A stretch of DNA of 57,500 bases, from positions 1 to 57,500 of the forward strand of contig NZ_CP094673.1 in NCBI RefSeq assembly GCF_022827545.1. Direction: 5' to 3'. This DNA is from Hymenobacter tibetensis. Lineage in GTDB: Bacteria; Bacteroidota; Bacteroidia; Cytophagales; Hymenobacteraceae. Shown piece by piece: positions 17,740-25,851 of the stretch. Below the pieces are notes generated by a model. It saw only the letters and a list, made by a program, of their open reading frames with translations, was not told the DNA's origin and made no database searches. The position numbers were made by a program, and so were the translations under genes. Positions within the stretch are counted from its first letter, which is position 1, and each line of letters opens with the position of its first letter.

Positions 17740-18414
17740 ATGAGAACTATGTTACGCCATTGCCTGCTGGCTGAAGTGCTGGGTACTGCTATCCTGATGG
17801 TGTTCGGCACTGGTGCAGCCGTTGTGAACGAGCAAACTCACGCGCTAGGGCACGGAGGGGTGGCAGCAGCATTCGGGTTGGTGGTACTTATTCTGATTCA
17901 GGGGTTGGGGCACGTAAGCGGGGCGCATGTCAACCCAGCCGTGACCATCGGTTTCTGGGTGGCGGGCCGCTTCCCGGCTCAGCGGGTGCTGCCTTACGTA
18001 GCTGCCCAACTGGTAGGGGCCGCTATTGGCAGCAGTTTGGTACGGCTCGTTGCCACCAAAGGCTCTATGCTGGGCGCCACGTTACCGGCGCACGGAGCCG
18101 GGCAGGCGTTCGGCATCGAGGTGTTGCTTACGTTTTGGTTGATGCTGGTGATTCTGCGCGTGACGTCAGGCTACTACGAGCAAGGGCTCATGGTGGGCCT
18201 CACTATTAGCGCCACTGTTGCGCTGGAAGCGTTGGTTGGAGGCCCTCTCACCGGAGCTTCCATGAACCCGGCCCGTTCGCTGGGCCCGGCTCTGCTCAGT
18301 GGCAACTGGACAGCCGCTTGGGTGTACGTAGCGGCGCCAATAGCGGGCGTGTTGCTGGCCGTGCTGGTGGACCGGCTGCTGGAACTCCAGACCCCACCAG
18401 ACAAGGCGGCATAA
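17740..18414 (+). CDS. Aquaporin, MIP family
   Basis: 224 aa from ATG 17740 (a second ATG at 17749 is also possible; the open frame reaches a TTG at 17704). Six membrane segments and the two half-helix NPA motifs are clear: HVNPAV with N65-P-A and MNPARS with N176-P-A-R179. The Arg after the second NPA is the selectivity-filter arginine. Short loops and the lack of the glycerol-facilitator insertions favour a water-selective AqpZ-type channel over GlpF. No glycerol genes are nearby. Inner membrane. Confidence 0.9.
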   Translation: MRTMLRHCLLAEVLGTAILMVFGTGAAVVNEQTHALGHGGVAAAFGLVVLILIQGLGHVSGAHVNPAVTIGFWVAGRFPAQRVLPYVAAQLVGAAIGSSLVRLVATKGSMLGATLPAHGAGQAFGIEVLLTFWLMLVILRVTSGYYEQGLMVGLTISATVALEALVGGPLTGASMNPARSLGPALLSGNWTAAWVYVAAPIAGVLLAVLVDRLLELQTPPDKAA

Positions 18415-18926
18415 AGCCTGCGCCGTTTGTGAGCCACAAACCGCACGGTGCCCGTGGCAGCAGCAAGGCGGCGGCATCAGGAAGCTACTGCGCTACGTGT
18501 CTTATACTATACAGGTGCAGTTCAAGCTACGCGCTTTCCATCGGCGCCATCGAACACATTGCGTTGCGAAGCTTGCTGCGTACCCCGTGCACAGCCTAAA
18601 ATTCAGCAAGCCGGGAGCACTGCTTTTTAACCTGATCCTAATCAGCTTATAACCTGAGTTTAATTTCGCGTAGTACCCGTGGGCGTACTTTTGCTAGTAC
18701 ACTCCACGCGCCAAAATTGTAGGGAACTGAGCGGTTTTTGGCGCTTCTTAGATTTGCTGGAAACGCATCGGCGCTAGGCGCCTCGGCACTTACTCGGTGC
18801 CGGAAGGTTGCCAATTAGTGTTAGTCGGCACGGCTGCGAGGAGTGAAGCACAGAGCCGGAAACGCCGGCAGTGCTTACGCTACACCTTCCGCGCCGCTGC
18901 CTGCTGCTGGCACTTACTATGTCTTT
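18415..18926. other. Intergenic region upstream of bestrophin
   Basis: About 510 bp with no recognised gene. The reading frame of the bestrophin gene is open upstream to a GTG at 18843, but the extension is not bestrophin-like. Contains the promoter candidate at 18664-18693. Confidence 0.5.
18664..18693 (+). promoter_or_regulatory. Bacteroidota-type promoter candidate
   Basis: TACTTTTG at 18686-18693 matches the -7 element TAnnTTTG of Bacteroidota sigma factor; a TTTCG at 18664-18668 about 18 bp upstream stands in for the -33 TTTG. The whole segment (TTTCGCGTA, then GTACTTTTGC) is strikingly similar to the one at 22566-22594 upstream of the Oar-like receptor. It would drive the bestrophin gene with a long leader of over 200 nt. 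Confidence 0.55.
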
Positions 18927-19835
18927 ATGCTGCTTGAAACCAAATTGCCCATTCGGTACATATTAACGCGCATCAAGCCCGACATCATCCGGGTGCTGCT
19001 GATATCTATTGTTTTTCAGGGGCTGAAAACCTATTTCGGTGCCAACCTGCCGCTTATTCCGTTGCAACTGCCTGCCATTTTGGGTAGCTCGATTTCCTTG
19101 CTGCTGGCATTCAAAATCAGTCAGTCATATGACCGGTGGTGGGAAGCGCGCAAGCTATGGGGTAGCCTCGTGAACGACTCGCGCACGTTGGTGCTCCAAA
19201 CCAAGAGCTTCGTGAAAAGAGACTTTCTGCTGCCGGGTCCAGAATCTCCCCTCCATGCTATGGCTCACCGCCAAATAGCCTGGTGCTACTGCTTAGGCGA
19301 TTCGCTCCGGGGGCAAAACCCCGTTCCGGAACTGCAAAAGCACCTTCCGCAGCGCGAGCTACGCTACTTGGAGTCCCATACCAACAAGTCGTTGGCGTTA
19401 CTGGACCTGCATTCCGAGCAAATCAAGGAACTGTATGAGCAGGAGGCCATTAACGCCTTTCAGCAGGTGCAGCTAGATTCCACTATTGTGCGGCTCTGCG
19501 ACGCCATGGGCGGCGCTGAGCGCATCAAGAACACCGTGTTCCCCGTCACGTACCGGCTGCTGGTGCATTGCTTTATCTACCTGTTCTTGCTGACTCTCTC
19601 GCTCGGGCTGGTGGAAACCATCGGCCTCTGGGAAATTCCGGTGCTGCTGGCTGTGGCCTCCACGTTCTTTTTGTTGGAGCGCACCGCCCGCTATCTGCAA
19701 GACCCGTTCAACAACAAGCCGACAGATACCCCCGTAACGGCCATTGCCCGCACCGTGGAAATCAACCTCAAGCAACTGCTTCAGGCTTCCGAGATTCCCG
19801 CGCCCCTGGTCGCCGAGTCGTTTTACTTGCTTTAG
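18927..19835 (+). CDS. Bestrophin-family chloride channel-like membrane protein
   Basis: 302 aa. N-terminal RYILTRIKPDIIRVLLIS membrane segment, then the hallmark SQSYDRWWEARKLWGSLVNDSRTL (about residues 65-90), a long cytosolic helical part with FQQVQLDSTIVRLCDAMGGAERIKNTVFP, and a further membrane pair near 220-262. This is the bacterial bestrophin (RFP-TM, YneE-like) fold, pentameric anion or cation channels. ATG 18927 gives the usual N-terminus (MLLETKLPIRYILTRI). Monocistronic; converges with the FecA-like receptor gene. Confidence 0.9.
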   Translation: MLLETKLPIRYILTRIKPDIIRVLLISIVFQGLKTYFGANLPLIPLQLPAILGSSISLLLAFKISQSYDRWWEARKLWGSLVNDSRTLVLQTKSFVKRDFLLPGPESPLHAMAHRQIAWCYCLGDSLRGQNPVPELQKHLPQRELRYLESHTNKSLALLDLHSEQIKELYEQEAINAFQQVQLDSTIVRLCDAMGGAERIKNTVFPVTYRLLVHCFIYLFLLTLSLGLVETIGLWEIPVLLAVASTFFLLERTARYLQDPFNNKPTDTPVTAIARTVEINLKQLLQASEIPAPLVAESFYLL

Positions 19836-19891
19836 TACCTCGGCTAGCCGCTTTCCGGTCTGCTGTTGTACTAGGGGGTTACAGCGCTCGA

Positions 19892-19935
19892 GCTCGCCCG
19901 CTCAGTTTGCGTATAGCATGCTGAAGCGGGCGAGC
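19892..19935. terminator. Convergent hairpin terminator
   Basis: 11-bp GC-rich stem (GCTCGCCCGCT and its complement) extended by CAG/CTG after a one-base bulge, enclosing a short loop. It lies between the converging bestrophin and FecA-like receptor genes and can serve both. No strong T-run is visible. Confidence 0.65.
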
Positions 19936-19954
19936 GTACGAGTGGCCTGTTCCG

Positions 19955-22174
19955 TTATAAGGTCACATCCAAGCCCGCAGTGAGCAGCCGGGGGGTACTG
20001 ACGCGGATGCCCTGCGGACGGCGCGAGGCAATGTAGCGTTCATCGGTGAGGTTTTTGCCGGCTAAGCTTATACTCACGTGGTTGCCGGGCAAACGGTAAA
20101 GCAACGTGGCATCAAGCAGACGGTAGCCCGGAATCCGGCCGGTGCGGCCGTGGGGAGCAGCTTCTACGGTGTTGAGCTCGTCGCTGTATTGAGAACTCAC
20201 ATAGGTGCCGGTCAGCCGTACGCTCAGGCGGCGCACCGGCTCAACGCTGAAACCGCCGGAAAGCAGCACGTTAGGCGCGTAAGGTGTTTGATGGCCTTTG
20301 ATGTTGCGGGATTCATTGGTGGGCGTAGTAGCAAACCGGTCGTCGGTGTAGGTTGCCTTCACGTACGTGGCTTTCAGGTCCAGGGCCAAGGACTGCTTTA
20401 GCGTCAGCAACCGCGCGAAATCCAACACCACGCTGCCCTCAGCCCCTATATGGCGCGTGTTTCCGCCGTTCAGGAAGCCCGCCCCGGCATTGCCCGACGA
20501 CAGCGAAACGGGAATGATTTGATTGGAGAAGTCCATCAGAAAACCGGTCACTTCGGTTTCCAGGCCGGGCAATGGGCGCGCCCGGGTGCCCACCTCGTAG
20601 TTCCAACTCAGTTCCGCATCCAGCTGCAAGGCCACGCCAGTGCCGGATATGGCATCCTTGATGCGCGGTGGGGCAAAGCCGCGGTGTACTCCCGCAAACA
20701 CCGTGGCTCGCTCATTAAGCGTGTAGTTCAGCCCCGCGCCCGGAATCAGGGCCGTTACGCTGCTGGTGGCCACCACCATGGTGTCGCGAATCTGGTTGGG
20801 GCGGTTGTTGACGGTGAAGAGGCCGCGCCGAATGTCACGCTCATAGTTGAACACCTCTCCCCGCAAGCCTACCGTAGCTGACAGACGCTCGGAGAGTTGC
20901 AGCTTGTTTTGAGCGAAGGCACTAAAGGCCAAGCCAGTACGAATTTCATAATCGCGCTGGTCGCCGCCCCGGGCATTGGCTTTTTTGCCTACCACGTATT
21001 GTTCCTCGGCTTGCTCGTGCAGCACGCGCACGCCGGTAGCAAGCTCGCCACTGCGGCCCCCTACGGCATAGTTTATAGCTAGGCGAGGTTCCAGGCCTGC
21101 CACCTGAAACTGACGGTTGCGGTGGCCGTTGCTATTCTGCATATACACCGCCCCATCTCGCACAGTTGGGTCGCCCCAGACCACGCCAGTTTGGTTGGAG
21201 GCGGTAGGCGAAAGGGAAAAATCTTGCCGCTGCCAGTTGCGGACGGTGGTATAGCCAAAGGCCGTGGTAGCTAGCTGCACGTGGTCTGACAACCGGACGG
21301 TGTGGGCCGCGCTGATAGAGTAGCGCCGCACGGGCAGCCGGTCGTCGGGGGCCAGCTGCTGGTAGTCTTGTCCCCCTTGCTCGTACTGCGACTGGGTTAG
21401 CCCTAGGTAAGAAGCGTTGCTGAACTCATCGTAGACCCCCAGTTTCAACCGTAGCGTCTGACGGTCGTTGAGTTGGACGTTGAGCTTCATGGTGAGGTCG
21501 TGCAGGCGAAAGTGCACCGGCCCCAGGTTGTCGGCCCGCTTGTGCAAGTAACTCACCAACAGGCCCGTGCGGCCGAAGGTATTGCCGTAGCTGGCCAAGC
21601 CTGAAAAGTAACCGCGCCCCCCGCCACGCAGCCGCACGGTGGTCTGGGCCTCGGCGGGCGCATCGGCCGTGATGTAGTTGATGACGCCCCCGATGGTTTG
21701 AGGGCCGTATTGAATCTGGCCGCTGCCTTTCAGTACTTCCACCCCCGCCATACGGTCGATGACGGGCGTGTAATATAGCTCGGGCTCACCATAGGGGCCC
21801 AGCGCCACAGGCACGCCGTCTTCGAGTACAAGCACAGTGCGCGAACGGTCGGGGTCCATGCCGCGAATACCGATGTTGGCGCGCAACCCAATCCCTTCTT
21901 CATCCACCACGTTCAGGCCAGGCACCCGGCGGAATACCTCGTTGCTGCTCACGGGCGCCAACAACCGAAGCTCCTTGGCTGACACCTTGCTGACCGAGCC
22001 AGGAATGGACGTAAACAGCTCGTTCTGCTCGCCACCCAGAATAGTTACTTCGGGAACACGAATCAAACGGGCCGTGTCACCGGGGCTGGTTTGCTGTGCT
22101 ACCGCGGCCGGCGCAACCAGTACCCCAGCTACCAAAGGAAGACCCAAGGAAAGAAGAAATAAGCGTGAATTCAT
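19955..22174 (-). CDS. FecA-like TonB-dependent outer-membrane receptor
   Basis: 739 aa starting at ATG 22174; the open frame reaches a TTG 24 bases upstream. Signal peptide ending VAQQ (about 28). Plug domain about 45-155 with LRANIGIRGMDPDRSRTVLVLEDGVPV and LKGSGQIQYGPQTIGGVINYI, which is very close to the FecA group (ferric dicitrate and similar siderophores). A 22-stranded barrel fills the rest, ending ...LLTAGLDVTL with a terminal hydrophobic residue as usual for outer-membrane insertion. No N-terminal STN signalling domain, and no FecI/FecR pair nearby, so it is a transport-only receptor. Ligand inferred from the family. Confidence 0.92.
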   Translation of the reverse strand: MNSRLFLLSLGLPLVAGVLVAPAAVAQQTSPGDTARLIRVPEVTILGGEQNELFTSIPGSVSKVSAKELRLLAPVSSNEVFRRVPGLNVVDEEGIGLRANIGIRGMDPDRSRTVLVLEDGVPVALGPYGEPELYYTPVIDRMAGVEVLKGSGQIQYGPQTIGGVINYITADAPAEAQTTVRLRGGGRGYFSGLASYGNTFGRTGLLVSYLHKRADNLGPVHFRLHDLTMKLNVQLNDRQTLRLKLGVYDEFSNASYLGLTQSQYEQGGQDYQQLAPDDRLPVRRYSISAAHTVRLSDHVQLATTAFGYTTVRNWQRQDFSLSPTASNQTGVVWGDPTVRDGAVYMQNSNGHRNRQFQVAGLEPRLAINYAVGGRSGELATGVRVLHEQAEEQYVVGKKANARGGDQRDYEIRTGLAFSAFAQNKLQLSERLSATVGLRGEVFNYERDIRRGLFTVNNRPNQIRDTMVVATSSVTALIPGAGLNYTLNERATVFAGVHRGFAPPRIKDAISGTGVALQLDAELSWNYEVGTRARPLPGLETEVTGFLMDFSNQIIPVSLSSGNAGAGFLNGGNTRHIGAEGSVVLDFARLLTLKQSLALDLKATYVKATYTDDRFATTPTNESRNIKGHQTPYAPNVLLSGGFSVEPVRRLSVRLTGTYVSSQYSDELNTVEAAPHGRTGRIPGYRLLDATLLYRLPGNHVSISLAGKNLTDERYIASRRPQGIRVSTPRLLTAGLDVTL

Positions 22175-22619
22175 TGAAAAAGAAACCAGTTTGTGCAAGG
22201 CAAAACTAGAGTGCCATGAATTCCCTATTTCACACTATTCTATTACTTAATAATAAGTTAATCCCAGGTTAATTAGCGCGTCACTACATAAAACTTATTT
22301 TCTGTAGCATACTCAACTTGTTATTGTTTCAAGTGCTACTTATTTCATTTTATTCTACAAAATAATCAAATGCATAAAATATACTTCATCCATCATCACA
22401 CATTTAAATTATGAAACGAAGAGTATATTTTTTTAAATAAAATTTATTTTAACTATGGTGCTTATTCTGCAAAATAACAACAGGTGTTGGGACACAGATA
22501 AAACAGAATTTTGCAAAGGTTTCACGAAAAGCGCGTTGATGATAATTTCTTAACGCGGATGTGATTTTCGCGTAATAGCACGCCGGTACTTTTGCAGCCG
22601 ACCAAAAAAAGTCCTGCAA
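22175..22619. other. AT-rich divergent regulatory region
   Basis: About 445 bp between two divergent TonB-dependent receptor genes, clearly richer in A+T than the coding DNA, with many TTATT and AAAT runs and no gene. Holds the promoter candidate at 22566-22594. Confidence 0.6.
22566..22594 (+). promoter_or_regulatory. Bacteroidota-type promoter candidate
   Basis: TACTTTTG at 22587-22594 fits the -7 consensus TAnnTTTG, with TTTCG at 22566-22570 upstream in the -33 region. Transcription would begin about 20 bp before the Oar-like receptor ATG at 22620. The segment is similar base for base to the candidate at 18664-18693. Confidence 0.6.
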
Positions 22620-25600
22620 ATGATACGAAAAATACATAAAGCGGTAAGTGTCTTGTTGGTTTTGCTTTTTTGTTTTGCGCACGCAGCCGCAGTGGCGCAA
22701 ACCTCGCAAGCTGGCATCAACGGCACCGTTACCGACGAGAAAAAGGAGCCCATTCCGGGAGCAACTGTGGTAGTGAAAAACCAGGCAACCGGCTTTACTA
22801 CGGGTACTTCTACCAGCCCTAAAGGCGAATACACCTTTCGTCAACTACCGCTGGGTGGCCCCTACACCATCACGATTTCCTTTGTTGGCTACGGTACCCA
22901 AACCCGTAGCGGCTACACGCTGAACCTGAGTGACATCTTGAAGCTGGATGTGCAGTTGCAGACTTCAACCAATGAGCTGGGTACCGTGGTAATCAACGGG
23001 TCCAGCATGCAGAACAACATTCCCAACCTGGGCGCCTCCACCGCAGTCAACGCGCAGAACATCAGCAAGTTACCTGTGCTTGGCCGGAATTTCACGTCCC
23101 TGATTGACCTGTCGCCCCTGAGCCGGGGAGGCAGTATATCCGGGCAGCTGGCTACTTCCACCAACTACACCATTGATGGCATGACAGCCAAAAACGCCAC
23201 CTTTGGCGGTACGGCGGGCACGGGAGCCCCGTATTCTATCTCCATTGAGGCGGTGCGGGAGTTCAAGGTGGTGACCAACCAGTACGACGTCACGTACGGG
23301 CGCAGCGGCGGCGGCACCATTAACACTGCCACCAAGGCTGGCACCAACACCTTCAGCGGCAGTGCCTTCTCGTTCGTGCGGGCCGACTGGTTGTCGTCGC
23401 GCTACGATATTCGCGGCAACCGGCGCAACGTGCCGTTTTCCACCTACCAGTACGGCTTCTCGTTGGGCGGCCCCATCATCAAAGACAAGGCCCAGTTCTT
23501 TGTAGCCTACGACCATCAGCGCGATGCGCGGCCCCTGCAAATTGCTGACATCCAAGGTCCCGCCGACGAGCAACGCCTCAACGTAACCCAGACCACGCTG
23601 GACCGCTACCTAGATATTGCCCGCAGCAAGTATGGGGTAGCTGCTTCCCCCCAGTTCGGCTCCTTCGATAAACGAGAAAACACCGACGCCATTTTTGCGC
23701 GCCTGGATTTTCAGCTCAACGACAAGAACTTGCTGACCATCAGCAACAACTACATCTACGACAAGAATAACCAGAACATCGGCGACAACACGGCTATCAA
23801 CCTCTACGAGGTGTACGGTACTAGCCGCAACAAAAGCAACAGCACATTGGCCTCGCTGCGCTCCACGCTGAGCCCCCGGGTAACCAACGAGCTGAAACTA
23901 CAGCAGTTGTCGGCTTCGGTGGAAAGCATTTCGGGTAGCCAGCTACCGGCGGGGTTTGCCACTATTCCGCGCGCTATTGTTGATCGGGTGCAGTCGTCGG
24001 TGGCGGACCGCAACGTCTTCACGTCCATTCAGCTCGGAGGGCAGCGGTACGCGCCGGAGTACTTCTTCAGCGACGTGTCGCAGCTCACCAACAACGTGTA
24101 TTTCAACACCGACAAAATCAACTTCACCTTCGGAACCGACCTGATGTATTCCAGCCTGGATTCGCGGTACGGCAGCGAGGTGAACGGACGTTTCTTCTAC
24201 ACGGGCCTCGATAACTTCGAGAAGCTGGCTCCTTACCGGTATGCCCGGGAAATTCCGCTCGTTGATGACCCAAGCGTGCAGCAGCACTTCGTTAATGCTG
24301 GCCTCTACGCGCAGATGCAAACCAAGGTAGCTGCTGGCTTGGACATTATGGCCGGTATTCGTGCCGACTACACCACCTACCTCGACAAGCCCAATTTCAA
24401 CCAAGCGGTATTCGAGGATCTGGGGTTGAAGACCGACCACTCGCTGAACACCTTCCAGCTCCAGCCCCGCGCGCAGCTCACCTGGGACGTGGGTGAGCGG
24501 CAGAAAGACATCATCCGCTTGGGCGGTGGCATCTTCGGGTCGGATATTCTGAACTACACCATGATCAACAACATGGTATTCGACGGCACGAAGCTGGCCT
24601 CCGTGGACATCACCAACTCCGCTGCCCGGCCCAACCTGGTGCCTACGCCCAACTTCCCCGGCTACCGCAACGACCCCGCCACCACGCCCGGCGCCGAATT
24701 ATTCAACCTGCCCGGTGTGCAGCGCCTGTCCACCATCAACCTCAACCGCGAAGATGTGCGCATCCCGGTGGTGTACAAAGCCAACTTCTCCTACAACCGG
24801 TTCATCACGGAGCGGTTACGAGTGGGAGCCAGCGCTTATCTCAGCTTGGCCCGCAACAACTACATGTACACCGATGCCAACATGGTGGACCAGCCGTACT
24901 TCCGGTTAGCCAACGAAGGCAACCGCGGCGTGTACGTACCGGCCAACACCATCAGCCCGAGCAACGGGGCCGCCGACTGGACCCTGGGCCGCAAAACCGA
25001 ACGGGTAGGCCGCGTGCTGGCGTTGAACAGCGACGGCAAAGTAAACCAGTACGCCTTGGTACTGGACGGCACGTTCCGCTACTTCGCGGATGGCGAGCTT
25101 TCCTTCAGCTACACCTACAACGACACGCAAGACAACACCTCCTACAACGGCAACGTGGCCAACACCGCCACCCTGTCGTTGCCGGTGCGCGACGACCCAC
25201 GCGACTTAAGTAAGATCACCGCTTCCGACAACCAGTTCCGCAATAAAGTGGTGTTGTACGGCACCCTGCCTACTCTCTATGGCGTGAGCGTTGGGTTGCG
25301 TTACTCCGGCATCGGAGGCACCCGGTACTCGCTGCTGTCGGGGGGCAACGTGAACGGCGACTTCGTGGCTTCCAACGACTTGGCTTACGTATTCGACCCG
25401 AATGACCCGAGCGTACCCGAGCCGATCCGCGCCGGCATCCAAGGCATCCTGGACAACCCCAACGCTAGCTCCAACTTGAAAGACTACGTGCGCCGCAGCA
25501 TTGGCAAAGTGGCCGAAAGAAATGGGGGCGTCAACGGCTTCTACGGCCAGTTCGACATCCGCGTAGCCAAGCGCTTCCGGACCTTCACCAAAAAGCAATA

Positions 25601-25814
25601 CGTGGAGTTCTCCGGTGACTTGTTCAACGTAGCCAACTTCCTGAACAAGCGAAACGGAGTAATTGAAACGCTCGGCAACCAGAATATTTATTCTCTTGCT
25701 GGCTTCAATACCGCTACCAGTTCCTACAATTACAACGTGAATGCCAACACAGGGGTAGTAACGCCCTCAGGCAACCCGTTCCAATTGCAAATAGGGTTAC
25801 GCTACGGCTTCTAA
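22620..25814 (+). CDS. Oar-like TonB-dependent receptor with carboxypeptidase-regulatory domain
   Basis: 1064 aa. Signal peptide 1-27 (ending AVAQ), CarboxypepD_reg domain about 30-115 (INGTVTDEKKEPIPGATVVVK, GEYTFRQLPLGGPYTITISFVGY), plug domain about 120-240 (LPVLGRNFTSLIDLSP, TSTNYTIDGMTAKNA, EFKVVTNQYDVTYGRSGGG), then a long beta-barrel ending LQIGLRYGF. The architecture and the GRSGGGTINT motif are those of the Oar group of outer-membrane receptors. The substrate is unknown. The phosphoesterase gene starts 38 bp downstream on the same strand, so the two are probably one operon. Confidence 0.92.
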   Translation: MIRKIHKAVSVLLVLLFCFAHAAAVAQTSQAGINGTVTDEKKEPIPGATVVVKNQATGFTTGTSTSPKGEYTFRQLPLGGPYTITISFVGYGTQTRSGYTLNLSDILKLDVQLQTSTNELGTVVINGSSMQNNIPNLGASTAVNAQNISKLPVLGRNFTSLIDLSPLSRGGSISGQLATSTNYTIDGMTAKNATFGGTAGTGAPYSISIEAVREFKVVTNQYDVTYGRSGGGTINTATKAGTNTFSGSAFSFVRADWLSSRYDIRGNRRNVPFSTYQYGFSLGGPIIKDKAQFFVAYDHQRDARPLQIADIQGPADEQRLNVTQTTLDRYLDIARSKYGVAASPQFGSFDKRENTDAIFARLDFQLNDKNLLTISNNYIYDKNNQNIGDNTAINLYEVYGTSRNKSNSTLASLRSTLSPRVTNELKLQQLSASVESISGSQLPAGFATIPRAIVDRVQSSVADRNVFTSIQLGGQRYAPEYFFSDVSQLTNNVYFNTDKINFTFGTDLMYSSLDSRYGSEVNGRFFYTGLDNFEKLAPYRYAREIPLVDDPSVQQHFVNAGLYAQMQTKVAAGLDIMAGIRADYTTYLDKPNFNQAVFEDLGLKTDHSLNTFQLQPRAQLTWDVGERQKDIIRLGGGIFGSDILNYTMINNMVFDGTKLASVDITNSAARPNLVPTPNFPGYRNDPATTPGAELFNLPGVQRLSTINLNREDVRIPVVYKANFSYNRFITERLRVGASAYLSLARNNYMYTDANMVDQPYFRLANEGNRGVYVPANTISPSNGAADWTLGRKTERVGRVLALNSDGKVNQYALVLDGTFRYFADGELSFSYTYNDTQDNTSYNGNVANTATLSLPVRDDPRDLSKITASDNQFRNKVVLYGTLPTLYGVSVGLRYSGIGGTRYSLLSGGNVNGDFVASNDLAYVFDPNDPSVPEPIRAGIQGILDNPNASSNLKDYVRRSIGKVAERNGGVNGFYGQFDIRVAKRFRTFTKKQYVEFSGDLFNVANFLNKRNGVIETLGNQNIYSLAGFNTATSSYNYNVNANTGVVTPSGNPFQLQIGLRYGF

Positions 25815-25851
25815 ACTGAAACACGATTCTCTATTACCTCGCCTCGCTTTC

